Shown: piece after piece, positions 10,375 to 18,274 of the stretch | Layout of the letters: every line of letters starts with the position of its first letter | Numbering within the stretch: position 1 is the stretch's first letter | The notes under the pieces: generated by a model | Databases searched by the model: none | The model's input: only the letters and a program-made list of their open reading frames with translations | Told to the model about the DNA's origin: nothing | Translations under genes and position numbers: made by a program | From: JAKJGA01 sp029554345 | Lineage (GTDB): Bacteria > Spirochaetota > UBA4802 > JAFGJZ01 | Direction of reading: 5' to 3' | NCBI GenBank assembly: GCA_035395685.1 | Contig: DAOPBR010000011.1 | Location: forward strand, 1-62,373 | Length of the DNA: 62,373 nt

Positions 10375-10870
10375 TTGCCTTCAAGTCAGGCGGATTCCAA
10401 AGGCATTGCCTTTGGAATCCATTGTATTGTCCGGTCACCGGACTTGCAGCATAAGGCTTCAATGACTCCGAGTGTCGGAATACAATCAAAGGCTTCTTGC
10501 GATGCCTTTTGCTGCAACCTCCTGTTGCATATTGAAGGCATCGCTTTGCAGGGATCGTTCCTGCTTCCTTTGTAATCTGTTGTTTCGCATGGATCATGCG
10601 AAAATTTCAAAGGGTGTTTCACACCCTTTACCCGGTTTCTGTTACTTTCTTTTTGCAAAAAAAGAAAGTAACCAAAGAAAAGTTGCCGCTGCGCGGGGCT
10701 TGGCGCGCGAATTCCTCGCACCGGCTATGCCGGATGCTGCGGACGCGCGAGTTGTGTCCGACTGCGTCGGACGTTTCGGGGATTTTGCTCGGCATTCATC
10801 TTTTGCTGAATCATCATTGATATGCTGTTAGAGAATCCTCTCTCCCGGCCTCTCTCCTTTGCTAAAGGAG
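10375..10870. repeat. Chain of palindromes, intergenic repeat copy A
   Basis: No gene is supported here. The stretch is almost entirely short inverted repeats, mostly with 3-nt loops. They include a 13-bp stem at 10392-10420 (loop ATT), TCCGA-GTG-TCGGA, a nested hairpin around GCGATGCCTT/AAGGCATCGC, CGCATG-GAT-CATGCG (10586-10600), AAAGGGTGT-TTC-ACACCCTTT, GTTACTTTCTTTTT with its complement (10641-10672), CCGGC-TAT-GCCGG, GTCCGAC-TGC-GTCGGAC, and CTCTCTCCTTT-GCT-AAAGGAGAGAG. Related chains occur at 15890-16290 and 58820-59225. Short open frames here merely read through the palindromes. Confidence 0.8.
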
Positions 10871-10923
10871 AGAGGAGTAAGAAGGGATACTATTCATAGG
10901 AATAGTTTATTGATTTAGTTTCG

Positions 10924-10952
10924 CCAACCCCTCTTTATCAAAGAGGGGTTGG
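10924..10952. repeat. 13-bp palindrome with triloop
   Basis: CCAACCCCTCTTT (10924-10936) and its exact complement (10940-10952) flank the loop ATC. The same element recurs just before the repeat block at 16346. It separates the palindrome chain from the 166-bp repeats. Confidence 0.8.
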
Positions 10953-11440
10953 GTAGTTTCCGCACGGAGGCGGAAACATTGCCCGAGAGAAAGACTCAGT
11001 CTTTTGCGGGAGACAGCAAGAATTACCTCAGAGATGTGTGCGAAAGAAATATTGATGTCAAATATCGAAACGGACATGGATGGACGTTGAGAAAAAGCAA
11101 TTTTTTATTTATACAAATAGTAAAATCGCATGGAAGCGCAAACATTGCCCGCGAGAGGAGCTTTAGCTCCCAGCGGGAGACCGCAAGCATTACCTCAGAG
11201 ATGTGTGCGAAAAGAATATTGATGTCAAATATCGAAACGGACATGGATGGACGTTGAGAAAAAGCAATTTTTTATTTATACAAATAGTAAAATCGCATGG
11301 AAGCGCAAACATTGCCCGCGAGGAAGACGAAGTCTTCAGCGGGACAGCGCAAGAATTACCTCAGAGATGTGTGCGAAAGGAATATTGATGTCAAATATCG
11401 AAACGGACATGGATGGACGTTGAGACAAAGTAATATTAAA
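10953..11440 (+). repeat. Three tandem ~166-bp repeats with a variable hairpin
   Basis: The anchor TACCTCAGAGATGTGTGCG occurs at 11024, 11191 and 11357, giving periods of 167 and 166 bp. Each unit holds a conserved tract (GATGTCAAATATCGAAACGG to GGACGTTGAGA) and a hairpin whose stem differs between copies but still pairs: AAAGAC-TCA-GTCTTT (10990-11004), GGAGC-TTTA-GCTCC (11157-11170) and GAAGAC-GAA-GTCTTC (11323-11337), the last two closed by CCCGC/GCGGG. A single further copy, nearly identical to copy 1, lies at 16346-16500. Compensating stem changes suggest selection on structure. No protein-coding role is supported. Confidence 0.8.
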
Positions 11441-11566
11441 CTGATATCAAAAGTAAATTCAGGCTGGGTGAGGGAGCAAGAAAAAAATATCGTTTTTTAC
11501 TATTGTTTGAATTTATATTTGTACATCATATAGTTTTCACTATACCAAGCAGTTTAAATGAAATTC

Positions 11567-11597
11567 TTGACAGAAGAGAGGTATTATATACAATACC
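11567..11597 (+). promoter_or_regulatory. Promoter and palindromic operator of the PIN toxin-antitoxin module
   Basis: TTGACA (11567-11572), 16-nt spacer, TACAAT (11589-11594). An 18-bp near-perfect palindrome GGTATTATATACAATACC (11580-11597; 16 of 18 positions symmetric) covers the -10 box, as expected for autorepression by the antitoxin. The predicted start of transcription coincides with the toxin ATG at 11601, with no ribosome-binding site. Confidence 0.7.
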
Positions 11598-11600
11598 ATT

Positions 11601-12023
11601 ATGAAAAGAGTAATTATTGACACAAATGTTATTCTTTCGGGATTGAGATCCTCTAAGGGGTCTTCTTATAAGCTCCTTTCTCTGATTCCTGAAAATAGAT
11701 TTGAGATGCTTTTGTCAGTTCCTTTGGTTATGTAATATGAGGCGGTTCTATTAAAGCATTTGAAACTGTTGGGTCTTTCTAAAAATGATATTGATGATTT
11801 TATAGATTACTTATGCAAAACATCAATTCATCATAAGATCTATTACCTTTGGCGGCATTTTTTAAAAGATCCGTATGATGATCATATATTGGAACTTGCG
11901 GTTGCCGCTTCAGCTGATTTTATTATTACTTTCAACATAAAGGATTTTGACGGAACTGAAAACTTCGGGATTAGGGTGATTGAACCGGATGAATTCCTGA
12001 ATATCATAGGAGAAAAATTATGA
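11601..12023 (+). pseudogene. PIN-domain toxin (COG1569/TIGR00305-like) with in-frame ochre codon
   Basis: From the ATG at 11601 the frame reads MKRVIIDTNVILSGL, the PIN signature with the first catalytic Asp. It meets TAA at 11733-11735, then continues YEAVLLKHL through DPYDDHILELAVAASADFII to the normal end (140 residues). Family members read LEYEAVL at this point, so the stop looks like a GAA-to-TAA change of the conserved Glu. PIN toxins are Mg-dependent endoribonucleases, usually aimed at tRNA or mRNA. Restart downstream would lose the first two acidic residues. The gene overlaps the antitoxin by 4 nt (ATGA), which marks a once-intact operon. Confidence 0.8.
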
Positions 12024-12232
12024 GTACTTTAAGCGTTAGGATTCCGGATTCTCTTCATAAAGAAATAAAGAAGTTATCAAAAAAAGATAATATTTCAATC
12101 AATCAGTTTATCGCAAGCGCTGTAACCGAAAAGATAACTGCTTTAGAAACTGCTGATTATCTTCAGGAAAGAGCTGAAAGAGGCGACTTAAAAAAGTATT
12201 CTGCGGTTTTAAATAAAGTAAAACCGGTTTAA
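12020..12232 (+). CDS. Ribbon-helix-helix antitoxin, HicB-like, partner of PIN toxin
   Basis: 70 residues: STLSVRIPDSLHKEIKKLSK starts the ribbon, NISINQFIASAVTEKI the helices, and the C-terminal tail should bind the toxin. Such proteins repress their own promoter as dimers, probably at the palindrome 11580-11597. Translation is coupled through the ATGA overlap with the toxin. Because the toxin carries a stop codon, this gene may now be an orphan antitoxin. It ends two bases before the stop codon of the convergent coiled-coil gene. Confidence 0.85.
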   Translation: MSTLSVRIPDSLHKEIKKLSKKDNISINQFIASAVTEKITALETADYLQERAERGDLKKYSAVLNKVKPV

Positions 12233-12234
12233 TT

Positions 12235-12708
12235 CTATCTCGCGAAAATTGAAAGAAGTGTTATAACTGTTGCAATGATTGTAAAGCCTGCAGTTATCAT
12301 CCACATCATCATTGAAAACCTTTTGTTCACATCATCAAATCTTTTGTTCACATCATCAAATCTTTTGTTCACATCATCGAATCTTTTGTTCACATCATCG
12401 AATCTTTTGTTCACATCATCGAATCTTTTGTCGACTGCGGCGAATCGTTCGTCCATTTGCTTCTGCATGGATTCAAAACGCTTGTCCATCTGGGTGAATC
12501 CGAACTGCATCGTTTCGTTCTGTTTCAGTAGTATTTCGCGCTGGCTTCTTAGTTCTTCTTCGATGCGTGTCATCCGTTCGATGAGCTGTATGTCATAAGG
12601 ACGCAGTTGGATTACATTGCTTTTCGCACCGAAGCGGTCGAAGTTTGATTCGATATACGAACCTATCTGTTCAAGCTGTTCTTTTGTAAATTCCATAACG
12701 GCACTCAT
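12235..12708 (-). CDS. Heptad-repeat coiled-coil protein with C-terminal membrane anchor, paralogue 2
   Basis: 157 residues from the ATG at 12708 (AGGTGG upstream). The N-terminal domain is nearly identical to the copies at 6041 and 17208. The coil contains DKRF followed by five exact DDVNKRF heptads, encoded by tandem 21-bp repeats, then MMMWMITAGFTIIATVITLL as the anchor. The repeat number is therefore easily changed by slippage without shifting frame. Function unknown. It sits between the PIN module (convergent) and GLUG copy 2 (divergent), the same position as in the first module. Confidence 0.82.
   Translation of the reverse strand: MSAVMEFTKEQLEQIGSYIESNFDRFGAKSNVIQLRPYDIQLIERMTRIEEELRSQREILLKQNETMQFGFTQMDKRFESMQKQMDERFAAVDKRFDDVNKRFDDVNKRFDDVNKRFDDVNKRFDDVNKRFSMMMWMITAGFTIIATVITLLSIFAR
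12320..12424 (-). repeat. Five tandem 21-bp repeats inside the coiled-coil gene
   Basis: The unit CTTTTGTTCACATCATCAAAT (plus strand) starts at 12320, 12341, 12362, 12383 and 12404. Copies 1-2 end CAAAT, copies 3-5 end CGAAT; no other changes. A diverged sixth unit follows at 12425. Each encodes one 7-residue heptad. Near identity implies recent expansion. Confidence 0.95.
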
Positions 12709-12718
12709 TTTCCACCTC

Positions 12719-12747
12719 AATTTATTATCATTTCTGCCTTATGTCAA
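12719..12747 (-). promoter_or_regulatory. Promoter of coiled-coil paralogue 2
   Basis: Minus-strand TTGACA (12747-12742), 17-nt spacer, TAAATT (12724-12719), then 10 nt to the ATG. Same geometry as the promoters of the other two paralogues. Confidence 0.72.
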
Positions 12748-12898
12748 GGCTTTATCTGACAATATATACGTAATCCGACTGAACATTTTCTCAAAAAAGT
12801 TCAAAAAAAAGCTGGAAAAATTGTTAATTTCTATCAAAAGTATACACTACGTGATAAGAGCATCGGCTTGTGATTTCATATTTGTTTTTGAGGTTATT

Positions 12899-15868
12899 TT
12901 GAAGAAGCTGGGGATTGTATTTTTTGTTCTGCCTGTGTTTTGCCTGCTTATTTCCGCATGCGGCGGAAGCGCAATCGGGGATGCGCAGGAATTTTCGCCG
13001 AACGTGCCTCCTGCAATAATTTCAATAAAGGCTGTTAATTTAGACGGAAGCGAAATAACCCAGCTCGACATCGAGCCGTACAAGCAGTTCAAGCTTATCG
13101 TCGAAGCGGTTGATCCGGATAACAATCCGCTTGAATATAAATTCGATTCCGCGTCGGGCACGTTTGCCGGCATATTTTAAAATTCCGCCGGATGTACGGC
13201 TGTATTCAAGACCGGAGCTGTCAAGAGTAGACAGAATATTGATATTTGGGCGGGAGTTTCTGACGGAAACGGCGCAATTGTCCGCCAGTCGTATAATCTC
13301 GGCACGGGCAAATCGGGCCCCGCTATCACCGCGAGTCTTGAAAAGATCAGATTCAGACCGACGGATTCGGTGAAGCTTTCCGTGAGCGCAAACTGCTCAG
13401 GCTTCTTTCAGATGTACAGCAATGGAACAGGAGAGGAAGACTTTGACTTCGAAAAGGACATGTTCCGTTATTCATACAGCGAAAACAAGACAACTGATTT
13501 TGTATTGGCGGGTCCGAAAAGCACATCCAAAGCCGATATCTATCTGGACTCCAAGGCTGTATATGACAACACCACAAGCTATCAGTTAGTATTAGTTTTC
13601 CGCGACGGATTATTTCAGACCAGCAATTTTACCCAGAAGATATATGTTGATGAACAGAAGCCGGAAGTCAATGGTTTAAGCCCTGATAAAGATGCAAATC
13701 TGACTCAGACATTTGCCGTGACTTTCAGTGAAGAAATCGGATACGCGGACAGCTCATGCTTAAAACTCGATAAAGGCGGAAGCGTGAAGCTTCTGAGAAT
13801 CAGCGGAAATATTGTTGAGTTTTCAGTAAGCGGACTCAAATCATTGACGCCGTACACTGCGACTATAAGCGGAATAAAGGACATCGCCGGAAATGAAATC
13901 CTTCCTGATTCGACTAAATCATTTATGACAAAGTATACAGGAAGCAGTGAATTTATCGTTTATGCTGAAAACGTAGGAATGTCCTATACTTCATACAGAG
14001 GATTCGAAGACAAAAAATTGACTCTGACTTCGAACCAAGGCGAAGAATTTACATGCGTATCGTCCGACTCTAGTATTGTTGAAGTTGATAGCAGTGATTC
14101 TAAAAAAATAACTGTAAAGACACATGATTATGCTTTGGCCGATAAAAATTTAAATACCGATAAAACTGTCACTGTTACCGCAATCAGAAGTAATGGCGAA
14201 AAAGCTGAATTCATTGTGACAATAAAACCCTGGTATCCGGTAACAAAGGCAAGAGAATTCGGCAGCGGCGGAATAATAGACCAGAATCTCAATGGAAGAT
14301 TCAAGCTCGAAAATGATATTGATTTTAGTGCTTCTGATGTGACGGATGTTTTACCGATTGGTGAATTCGTGGAAGAAAATAATCCCCTAAATAAACCATT
14401 CACAGGAATCTTTGACGGAAATAGAAATAAATTTAAATTATCAAACATAACTATAAATGCATCAGCTTTATATAGAGGTCTTTTTGCTTATAACAAGGGT
14501 ACTATTTCGAATCTTTTAGTGAATGGGGCAAAATTTGAGAATAATGAAAAAAGTTCACTCGGAATAATCTGCGCTGTTAATGAAGGTACTATATCAAATT
14601 GCGAATTGATGAATATAACAATCACTGCGTCATCTTAAGCAGGAGGAATCGCGGGTTATAATTTCGGTGTTGTAGATGCAAATGGCAAATTGATAGGCGG
14701 AATAATCAGTGAATGCAAGGTGACCGGCAATTCAAAAATAAGTGCTTCTGCTGGCTACTCTGGAGGTCTCATAGGTCATGTCATTGGAGGAGAGATTACT
14801 GCTTGCTCTTCTTCATGTAAAGTCTGGGGCGGTCAATCCTCAAAAAGTCTTGGTGGATTGATTGGCGAACTAAAATCTAAAAAAGGTTGCGGTACTACAA
14901 TGTTGAGATGTACTTCATCCGGCGATATTTCAGTTGGCGGAGGCAGCTCTATTGGGGGGCTTATAGGTTATTTGGAAGCGGAAGATTCGGGTATAATCAT
15001 TACGAAATGTTCTTCTGTTGGAAATGTTTTCTCCACTGGGACTGTATTAACTTCTTTCGGTGGATTAATTGGTAATCTTAATTCAGCGACAGTTGAAAAT
15101 TGTTTTTCGACAGGTACCATTTTAAATGACGAGAATTCATTGATTAATGCTTATTATGTCGGCGGTTTAATCGGATATTGTACTGAAGGCACTATTACAG
15201 ATTGTTATCATATAGAAGGAAAAGTCGGCGGGGAAAATGGCATTGGCGGTTTGATTGGTTTTGTAAATAATAAAGACTATTTCTCAAAAATTGAAAGATC
15301 ATTTGCTTCAAACCTTAATGTAAACGGACAAACCAACGTCGGCGGACTGATAGGCAGATTTAATGAAGGTGCTACTAAAACTGTAACTGTCAGTCAATGC
15401 TTTGCGAATACGAGTGTAAATGGGTCAACTTATAATGTCGGTGGATTGATAGGTTTTATTTGTAATGCTTCTGTAACCGATTGCTATTCTGTTGGTAAAG
15501 TTGAAGGAAGTGAAAGCATTGGAGGATTGATTGGTTATGTTAATGACGGAAATAGTACTGTCTCATACTGTTATTCTGTTGCCACGGTCATTTCTAAAAG
15601 TTCCAAAAATTATGGTGAATTGATTGGATATATTAATTCGCCAACTGCAAATGGTTTTAAATGTGATAATTCATATTATTTAGAAGATGAAGTAAATTCA
15701 AGTTATGGACAGGGTAAAAGCAAAGAGCAGTTAAAAGATAGAACTACGTATACTGGTTGGAATATATTGGATACTAATACTTTAGGAACAAGATGGTGGA
15801 TTGATTCTAAAATCGCTAATGCCATTAACGACGGTTTTCCGTATCTCGCAAACATTAAGTATCCGTAA
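12899..15868 (+). pseudogene. GLUG-repeat lipoprotein, copy 2, with two in-frame ochre codons
   Basis: The frame starts at TTG 12899 after GAGGT and encodes a lipoprotein signal with lipobox LISACGG. It is interrupted by TAA at 13178-13180 (a Lys codon in copy 1) and TAA at 14636-14638. Between and after these stops the frame is intact to 15868 (989 codons). Domain order matches copy 1: lipoprotein signal, Ig-like domains (PEVNGLSPDKDANLTQT; LKSLTPYTATISGIKDIAGN), then about 10-11 GLUG repeats such as VGGLIGRFNEG. N-terminal parts of the two copies are very similar, the repeat regions diverge. A surface beta-solenoid adhesin is the family role. As it stands, no full-length product is made unless stops are suppressed. 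Confidence 0.75.
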
Positions 15869-15889
15869 TAAAGATTAATTAAGGATCCT

Positions 15890-16345
15890 CTCGTTTTGTC
15901 CTCAAAAGCCGGACGGGCTCCAAAGGTGATGCCCGCGAGGCGGGCAGACACAAAAGGTGCTATTCTTCCGAGTGTCGTAGAGCAACACAAGGCTGCGCCT
16001 TATGTATCCGAGTTTCGCATGGATCATGCGAGAATTTCAAAGGGACGAGGAGCTCAGTCGCCGCTCCTCATCCCTTTGATATCCCATTCCTGGCTCTTGT
16101 CGCGCGAATTCCTCGCACCGGCTTTGCCGGATGCTGCGGACGCGCGAGTTGAGTCCGACTGCGTCGGACGTTTCGGGGATTTTGCTCGGCATTCGTCTTT
16201 TGCTGAATCATCATTGATATGCTCTTAGAGAATCCTCTCTCCCGGCCTCTCTCCTTTGATAAAGGAGAGAGGAGAAAGAATGGATGCCATTCATAAGAAA
16301 TAGTTTATTGATTTAGTTTCGCAAACCCCTCTTTATCAAAGAGGG
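15890..16345. repeat. Chain of palindromes, intergenic repeat copy B
   Basis: No gene is supported. The 3' two thirds (from TTTCGCATGGATCATGCG at 16013) align with copy A. Hairpins include GCCCGC-GAG-GCGGGC (about 15930), AAGGC-TGC-GCCTT, CGCATG-GAT-CATGCG, a longer GAGGAGC/GCTCCTC stem around 16050, CCGGC-TTT-GCCGG, GTCCGAC-TGC-GTCGGAC and CTCTCTCCTTT-GAT-AAAGGAGAGAG, then the AACCCCTCTTT palindrome. Some stems equal those in copy A; others occupy the same slot with a different sequence that still pairs. Confidence 0.8.
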
Positions 16346-16500
16346 GTTGGGTAGTTTCCGCACGGAGGCGGAAACATTGCCCGAGAGAAAGACTCAGTCT
16401 TTTGCGGGAGACAGCAAGAATTACCTCAGAGATGTGTGCGAAAGAAATATTGATGTCAAATATCGAAACGGACATGGATGGACGTTGAGAAAGAGAAATA
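16346..16500 (+). repeat. Single copy of the 166-bp hairpin repeat
   Basis: Virtually identical to 10951-11095, including GTTTCCGC/GCGGAAAC and AAAGAC-TCA-GTCTTT. The tail TTCAGGCTGGGTGAGGG (about 16523) also occurs after the triple repeat (about 11459), so both loci share the same right end. Confidence 0.85.
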
Positions 16501-16592
16501 ATCGATTGATATCAAAGACGAATTCAGGCTGGGTGAGGGCGCAAAACCGTATCAATTTTTACTGATATACAAAGTGTTTTTTGTACTTATTG

Positions 16593-16628
16593 TTGACGAA
16601 TTGTTTCGTGTATATTACTATTATATAC
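16593..16628 (+). promoter_or_regulatory. Promoter and operator of brnTA
   Basis: TTGACG (16593-16598), 17-nt spacer, TACTAT (16616-16621). An inverted repeat GTATAT (16610-16615) / ATATAC (16623-16628) straddles the -10 box. The predicted transcription start falls at the toxin ATG (16629), again without a ribosome-binding site. Confidence 0.7.
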
Positions 16629-16943
16629 ATGAATAATCCGATTGTCTTTGATTCCCTTACGGGATTTGACTGGGATGAAGGAAATATTTCTAAGAATTGG
16701 AACAGCCATAAGGTTTCTGCCGGCGAATCTGAAGAAGTATTTTTTAATGAACCTTTCTTTGTTTTTGACGATGATATACATTCTCTTTCTGAGAAAAGAT
16801 TTTTCATTCTTGGAGAAACAAATGCCGGCAGAGAGTTATTCATTGTTTTTACCGTGAGAAAAAATAGGATACGTGTTATTTCTTCTCGTGACATGCACAG
16901 GAAGGAAAGGAGAGAGTATGAAAAACTTAAAGCAAATTCCTGA
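16629..16943 (+). CDS. brnT: BrnT-like (DUF497) ribonuclease toxin
   Basis: 104 residues, MNNPIVFDSLTGFDWDEGN..., with the DUF497 pattern: WDEGNISKNWNSHKVSAGESEEVF, then RFFILGETNAGRELFIVFT and RIRVISSRDMHRKERREYE at the C-terminus. BrnT is a RelE-fold RNase that cuts free mRNA. The ATG at 16629 is chosen because the upstream in-frame start lies inside the promoter. It overlaps the antitoxin gene by 26 nt, the usual BrnT-BrnA arrangement. The pair occupies the same slot after the structured repeats as the PIN module in the preceding unit. Unlike that toxin it is intact. Confidence 0.9.
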   Translation: MNNPIVFDSLTGFDWDEGNISKNWNSHKVSAGESEEVFFNEPFFVFDDDIHSLSEKRFFILGETNAGRELFIVFTVRKNRIRVISSRDMHRKERREYEKLKANS

Positions 16944-17193
16944 TTTTAAAAATGAAGCTGAAGAATTTGATTTCTGGTCAAAAAATGATGCTTCCGATTT
17001 TTTTAGCATCGCTGAGGCTAAACGTGTTAACTTCAAAAACCTGAAGCCCTCTACTCAGAGTATTTCTATCAGATTACCGGAATCTCTTTTGGAAAGAATA
17101 AAAGTGATCGCTAATAAAAACGATGTTCCTTATCAGTCTCTCATTAAGATGTATTTGTCTGAACGGGTAAATGAAGAATTGATTAAAAATTAA
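16918..17193 (+). CDS. brnA: BrnA/CopG-like antitoxin
   Basis: 91 residues from the ATG at 16918, which follows GGAAAGGAGAGAG inside the end of the toxin gene. FDFWSKNDASDFF and a C-terminal ribbon-helix-helix (STQSISIRLPESLLERIKVI...) match the CopG-type antitoxins of DUF497 systems. It should neutralise the toxin and repress the operon through the inverted repeat at 16610-16628. Confidence 0.87.
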   Translation: MKNLKQIPDFKNEAEEFDFWSKNDASDFFSIAEAKRVNFKNLKPSTQSISIRLPESLLERIKVIANKNDVPYQSLIKMYLSERVNEELIKN

Positions 17194-17207
17194 AGTCGGC
17201 TATCTTT

Positions 17208-17684
17208 CTATCTCGCGAATATTGTAAGCAGTGTTATAACTGTCGCGATGATTGTAAAGCCTGCGCTTGTCATCCACATCATCATGGTGAATTTCCTGTT
17301 CACATCATCGAAGCGCTTATCGACTTGTTCAAAGCGGTTGTCCATGTTTTTCTGTATCAATTCAAAGCGTGTGTCCATACTTTTCTGCATCATTTCAAAA
17401 CGCTTGTCGACAGAACTAAAACGTTCATCCATCTGTTTCTGCATGGACTCAAAGCGTTTGTCCATCTGGGTGAAACCGAACTGCATCGTTTCGTTCTGTT
17501 TCAGTATTATTTCTCGCTGGCTTCTGAGTTCTTCTTCGATGCGGGTCATGCGTTCTATGAGCTGAATGTCGTAAGGACGCAGCTGCACTACATTGCTTTT
17601 CGCGCCGAAACGGTCGAAGTTTGATTCGATGTATGAACCGATCTGTTCAAGCTGTTCTTTCGTAAATTCCATAATGACACTCAT
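17208..17684 (-). CDS. Heptad-repeat coiled-coil protein with C-terminal membrane anchor, paralogue 3
   Basis: 158 residues from the ATG at 17684 (GAGGCAGC upstream). The N-terminal domain and C-terminal anchor (MMWMTSAGFTIIATVITLL) are almost identical to paralogue 1, while the heptads are irregular (DERFSSVDKRFEMMQKSMD). The three paralogues differ mainly in number and regularity of heptads. It converges on brnA with 14 nt between stops, and the HigB-like module follows on its promoter side in place of a GLUG gene. Confidence 0.82.
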   Translation of the reverse strand: MSVIMEFTKEQLEQIGSYIESNFDRFGAKSNVVQLRPYDIQLIERMTRIEEELRSQREIILKQNETMQFGFTQMDKRFESMQKQMDERFSSVDKRFEMMQKSMDTRFELIQKNMDNRFEQVDKRFDDVNRKFTMMMWMTSAGFTIIATVITLLTIFAR

Positions 17685-17694
17685 TTGCTGCCTC

Positions 17695-17723
17695 AAAATA
17701 TTATCATTTACGCCTTATGTCAA
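17695..17723 (-). promoter_or_regulatory. Promoter of coiled-coil paralogue 3
   Basis: Minus-strand TTGACA (17723-17718), 17-nt spacer, TATTTT (17700-17695), 10 nt before the ATG. The flanking upstream bases (ATATATACGTAATCC on the plus strand) are also conserved with paralogue 2, so the duplicated unit extends past the promoter. Confidence 0.75.
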
Positions 17724-17877
17724 GGTTTTATCTAACAATATATACGTAATCCGGCTGAGCTTTTTCGGTAAGAATTATAGAATATATGTAAATAATGCAA
17801 TTTTACTCCATGCATTAAATTTTCGGAATCATTTATAGGCGGTCGATCGCGCAATGTTTTGGTTTTTTAATATTCAC

Positions 17878-17905
17878 TTGACTTCATGTTTGGTTTTGCT
17901 TTAAT
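17878..17905 (+). promoter_or_regulatory. Promoter of the HigB/HigA-like module
   Basis: TTGACT (17878-17883), 16-nt spacer, TTTAAT (17900-17905), then 6 nt to the ATG at 17912. No ribosome-binding site is present, so the toxin mRNA is probably leaderless. Confidence 0.6.
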
Positions 17906-17911
17906 TGATTT

Positions 17912-18274
17912 ATGTGGGAAATTGAACGGACTGATGAAATTGCGCTTTGGATTATGAGTCTTGATGAAGATGCCCGTCAGGCAGTTTTGAAAAGTTTGCT
18001 GATTTTGCGTGAAATCGGTCCGAATCTCGGCAGGCCGTATGTTGATAGTCTTAAACAGAGCCGCTATCAAAACATGAAAGAGTTAAGAATTCAGAACAAA
18101 CTTAGAGTATATCGCATACTGTTTATTTTCGATCCAAAAAGAAAAGCTGTTCTGTTAATAGGCGGAGATAAAAGAGGAAAAAAAGATTTTTATAGTATAA
18201 TGATTCCAGCAGCTGAAAAGTTATATGATAAATACCTTAAAAAAAGGGGCATAGATGAAAACAAAAAAAAATAG
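17912..18274 (+). CDS. HigB/RelE-family toxin (Gp49-like)
   Basis: 120 residues. WEIERTDEIALWIMSLDEDARQAVL at the start, GPNLGRPYVDSLKQSRYQNMKELR in the middle and LRVYRILFIFDPKRKAVLLIGGDKRG match the phage Gp49/HigB branch (PF05973) of the RelE fold. These are ribosome-dependent mRNA interferases. The 20-nt overlap with the downstream HTH gene and the toxin-first order are typical. Unlike the neighbouring PIN toxin it has no internal stop. Confidence 0.88.
   Translation: MWEIERTDEIALWIMSLDEDARQAVLKSLLILREIGPNLGRPYVDSLKQSRYQNMKELRIQNKLRVYRILFIFDPKRKAVLLIGGDKRGKKDFYSIMIPAAEKLYDKYLKKRGIDENKKK

Noticed and set aside
10211..10831. Several 70-130-codon open frames on both strands over the palindrome chain
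   Set aside because: They read through inverted repeats, lack ribosome sites and match nothing recognisable.
10953..11440. 166-bp repeats as CRISPR or as a protein-coding array
   Set aside because: Only three copies, the intervening sequence is also conserved, and the open frames shift between copies and lack ribosome sites.
11430..11600. Integron attC or phage att site next to the toxin-antitoxin module
   Set aside because: No paired RYYYAAC/GTTRRRY core sites and no integrase gene are visible in the window.
12320..12424. Short tandem repeats as a CRISPR array
   Set aside because: The 21-bp units are contiguous, in frame with the coiled-coil protein, and have no spacers.
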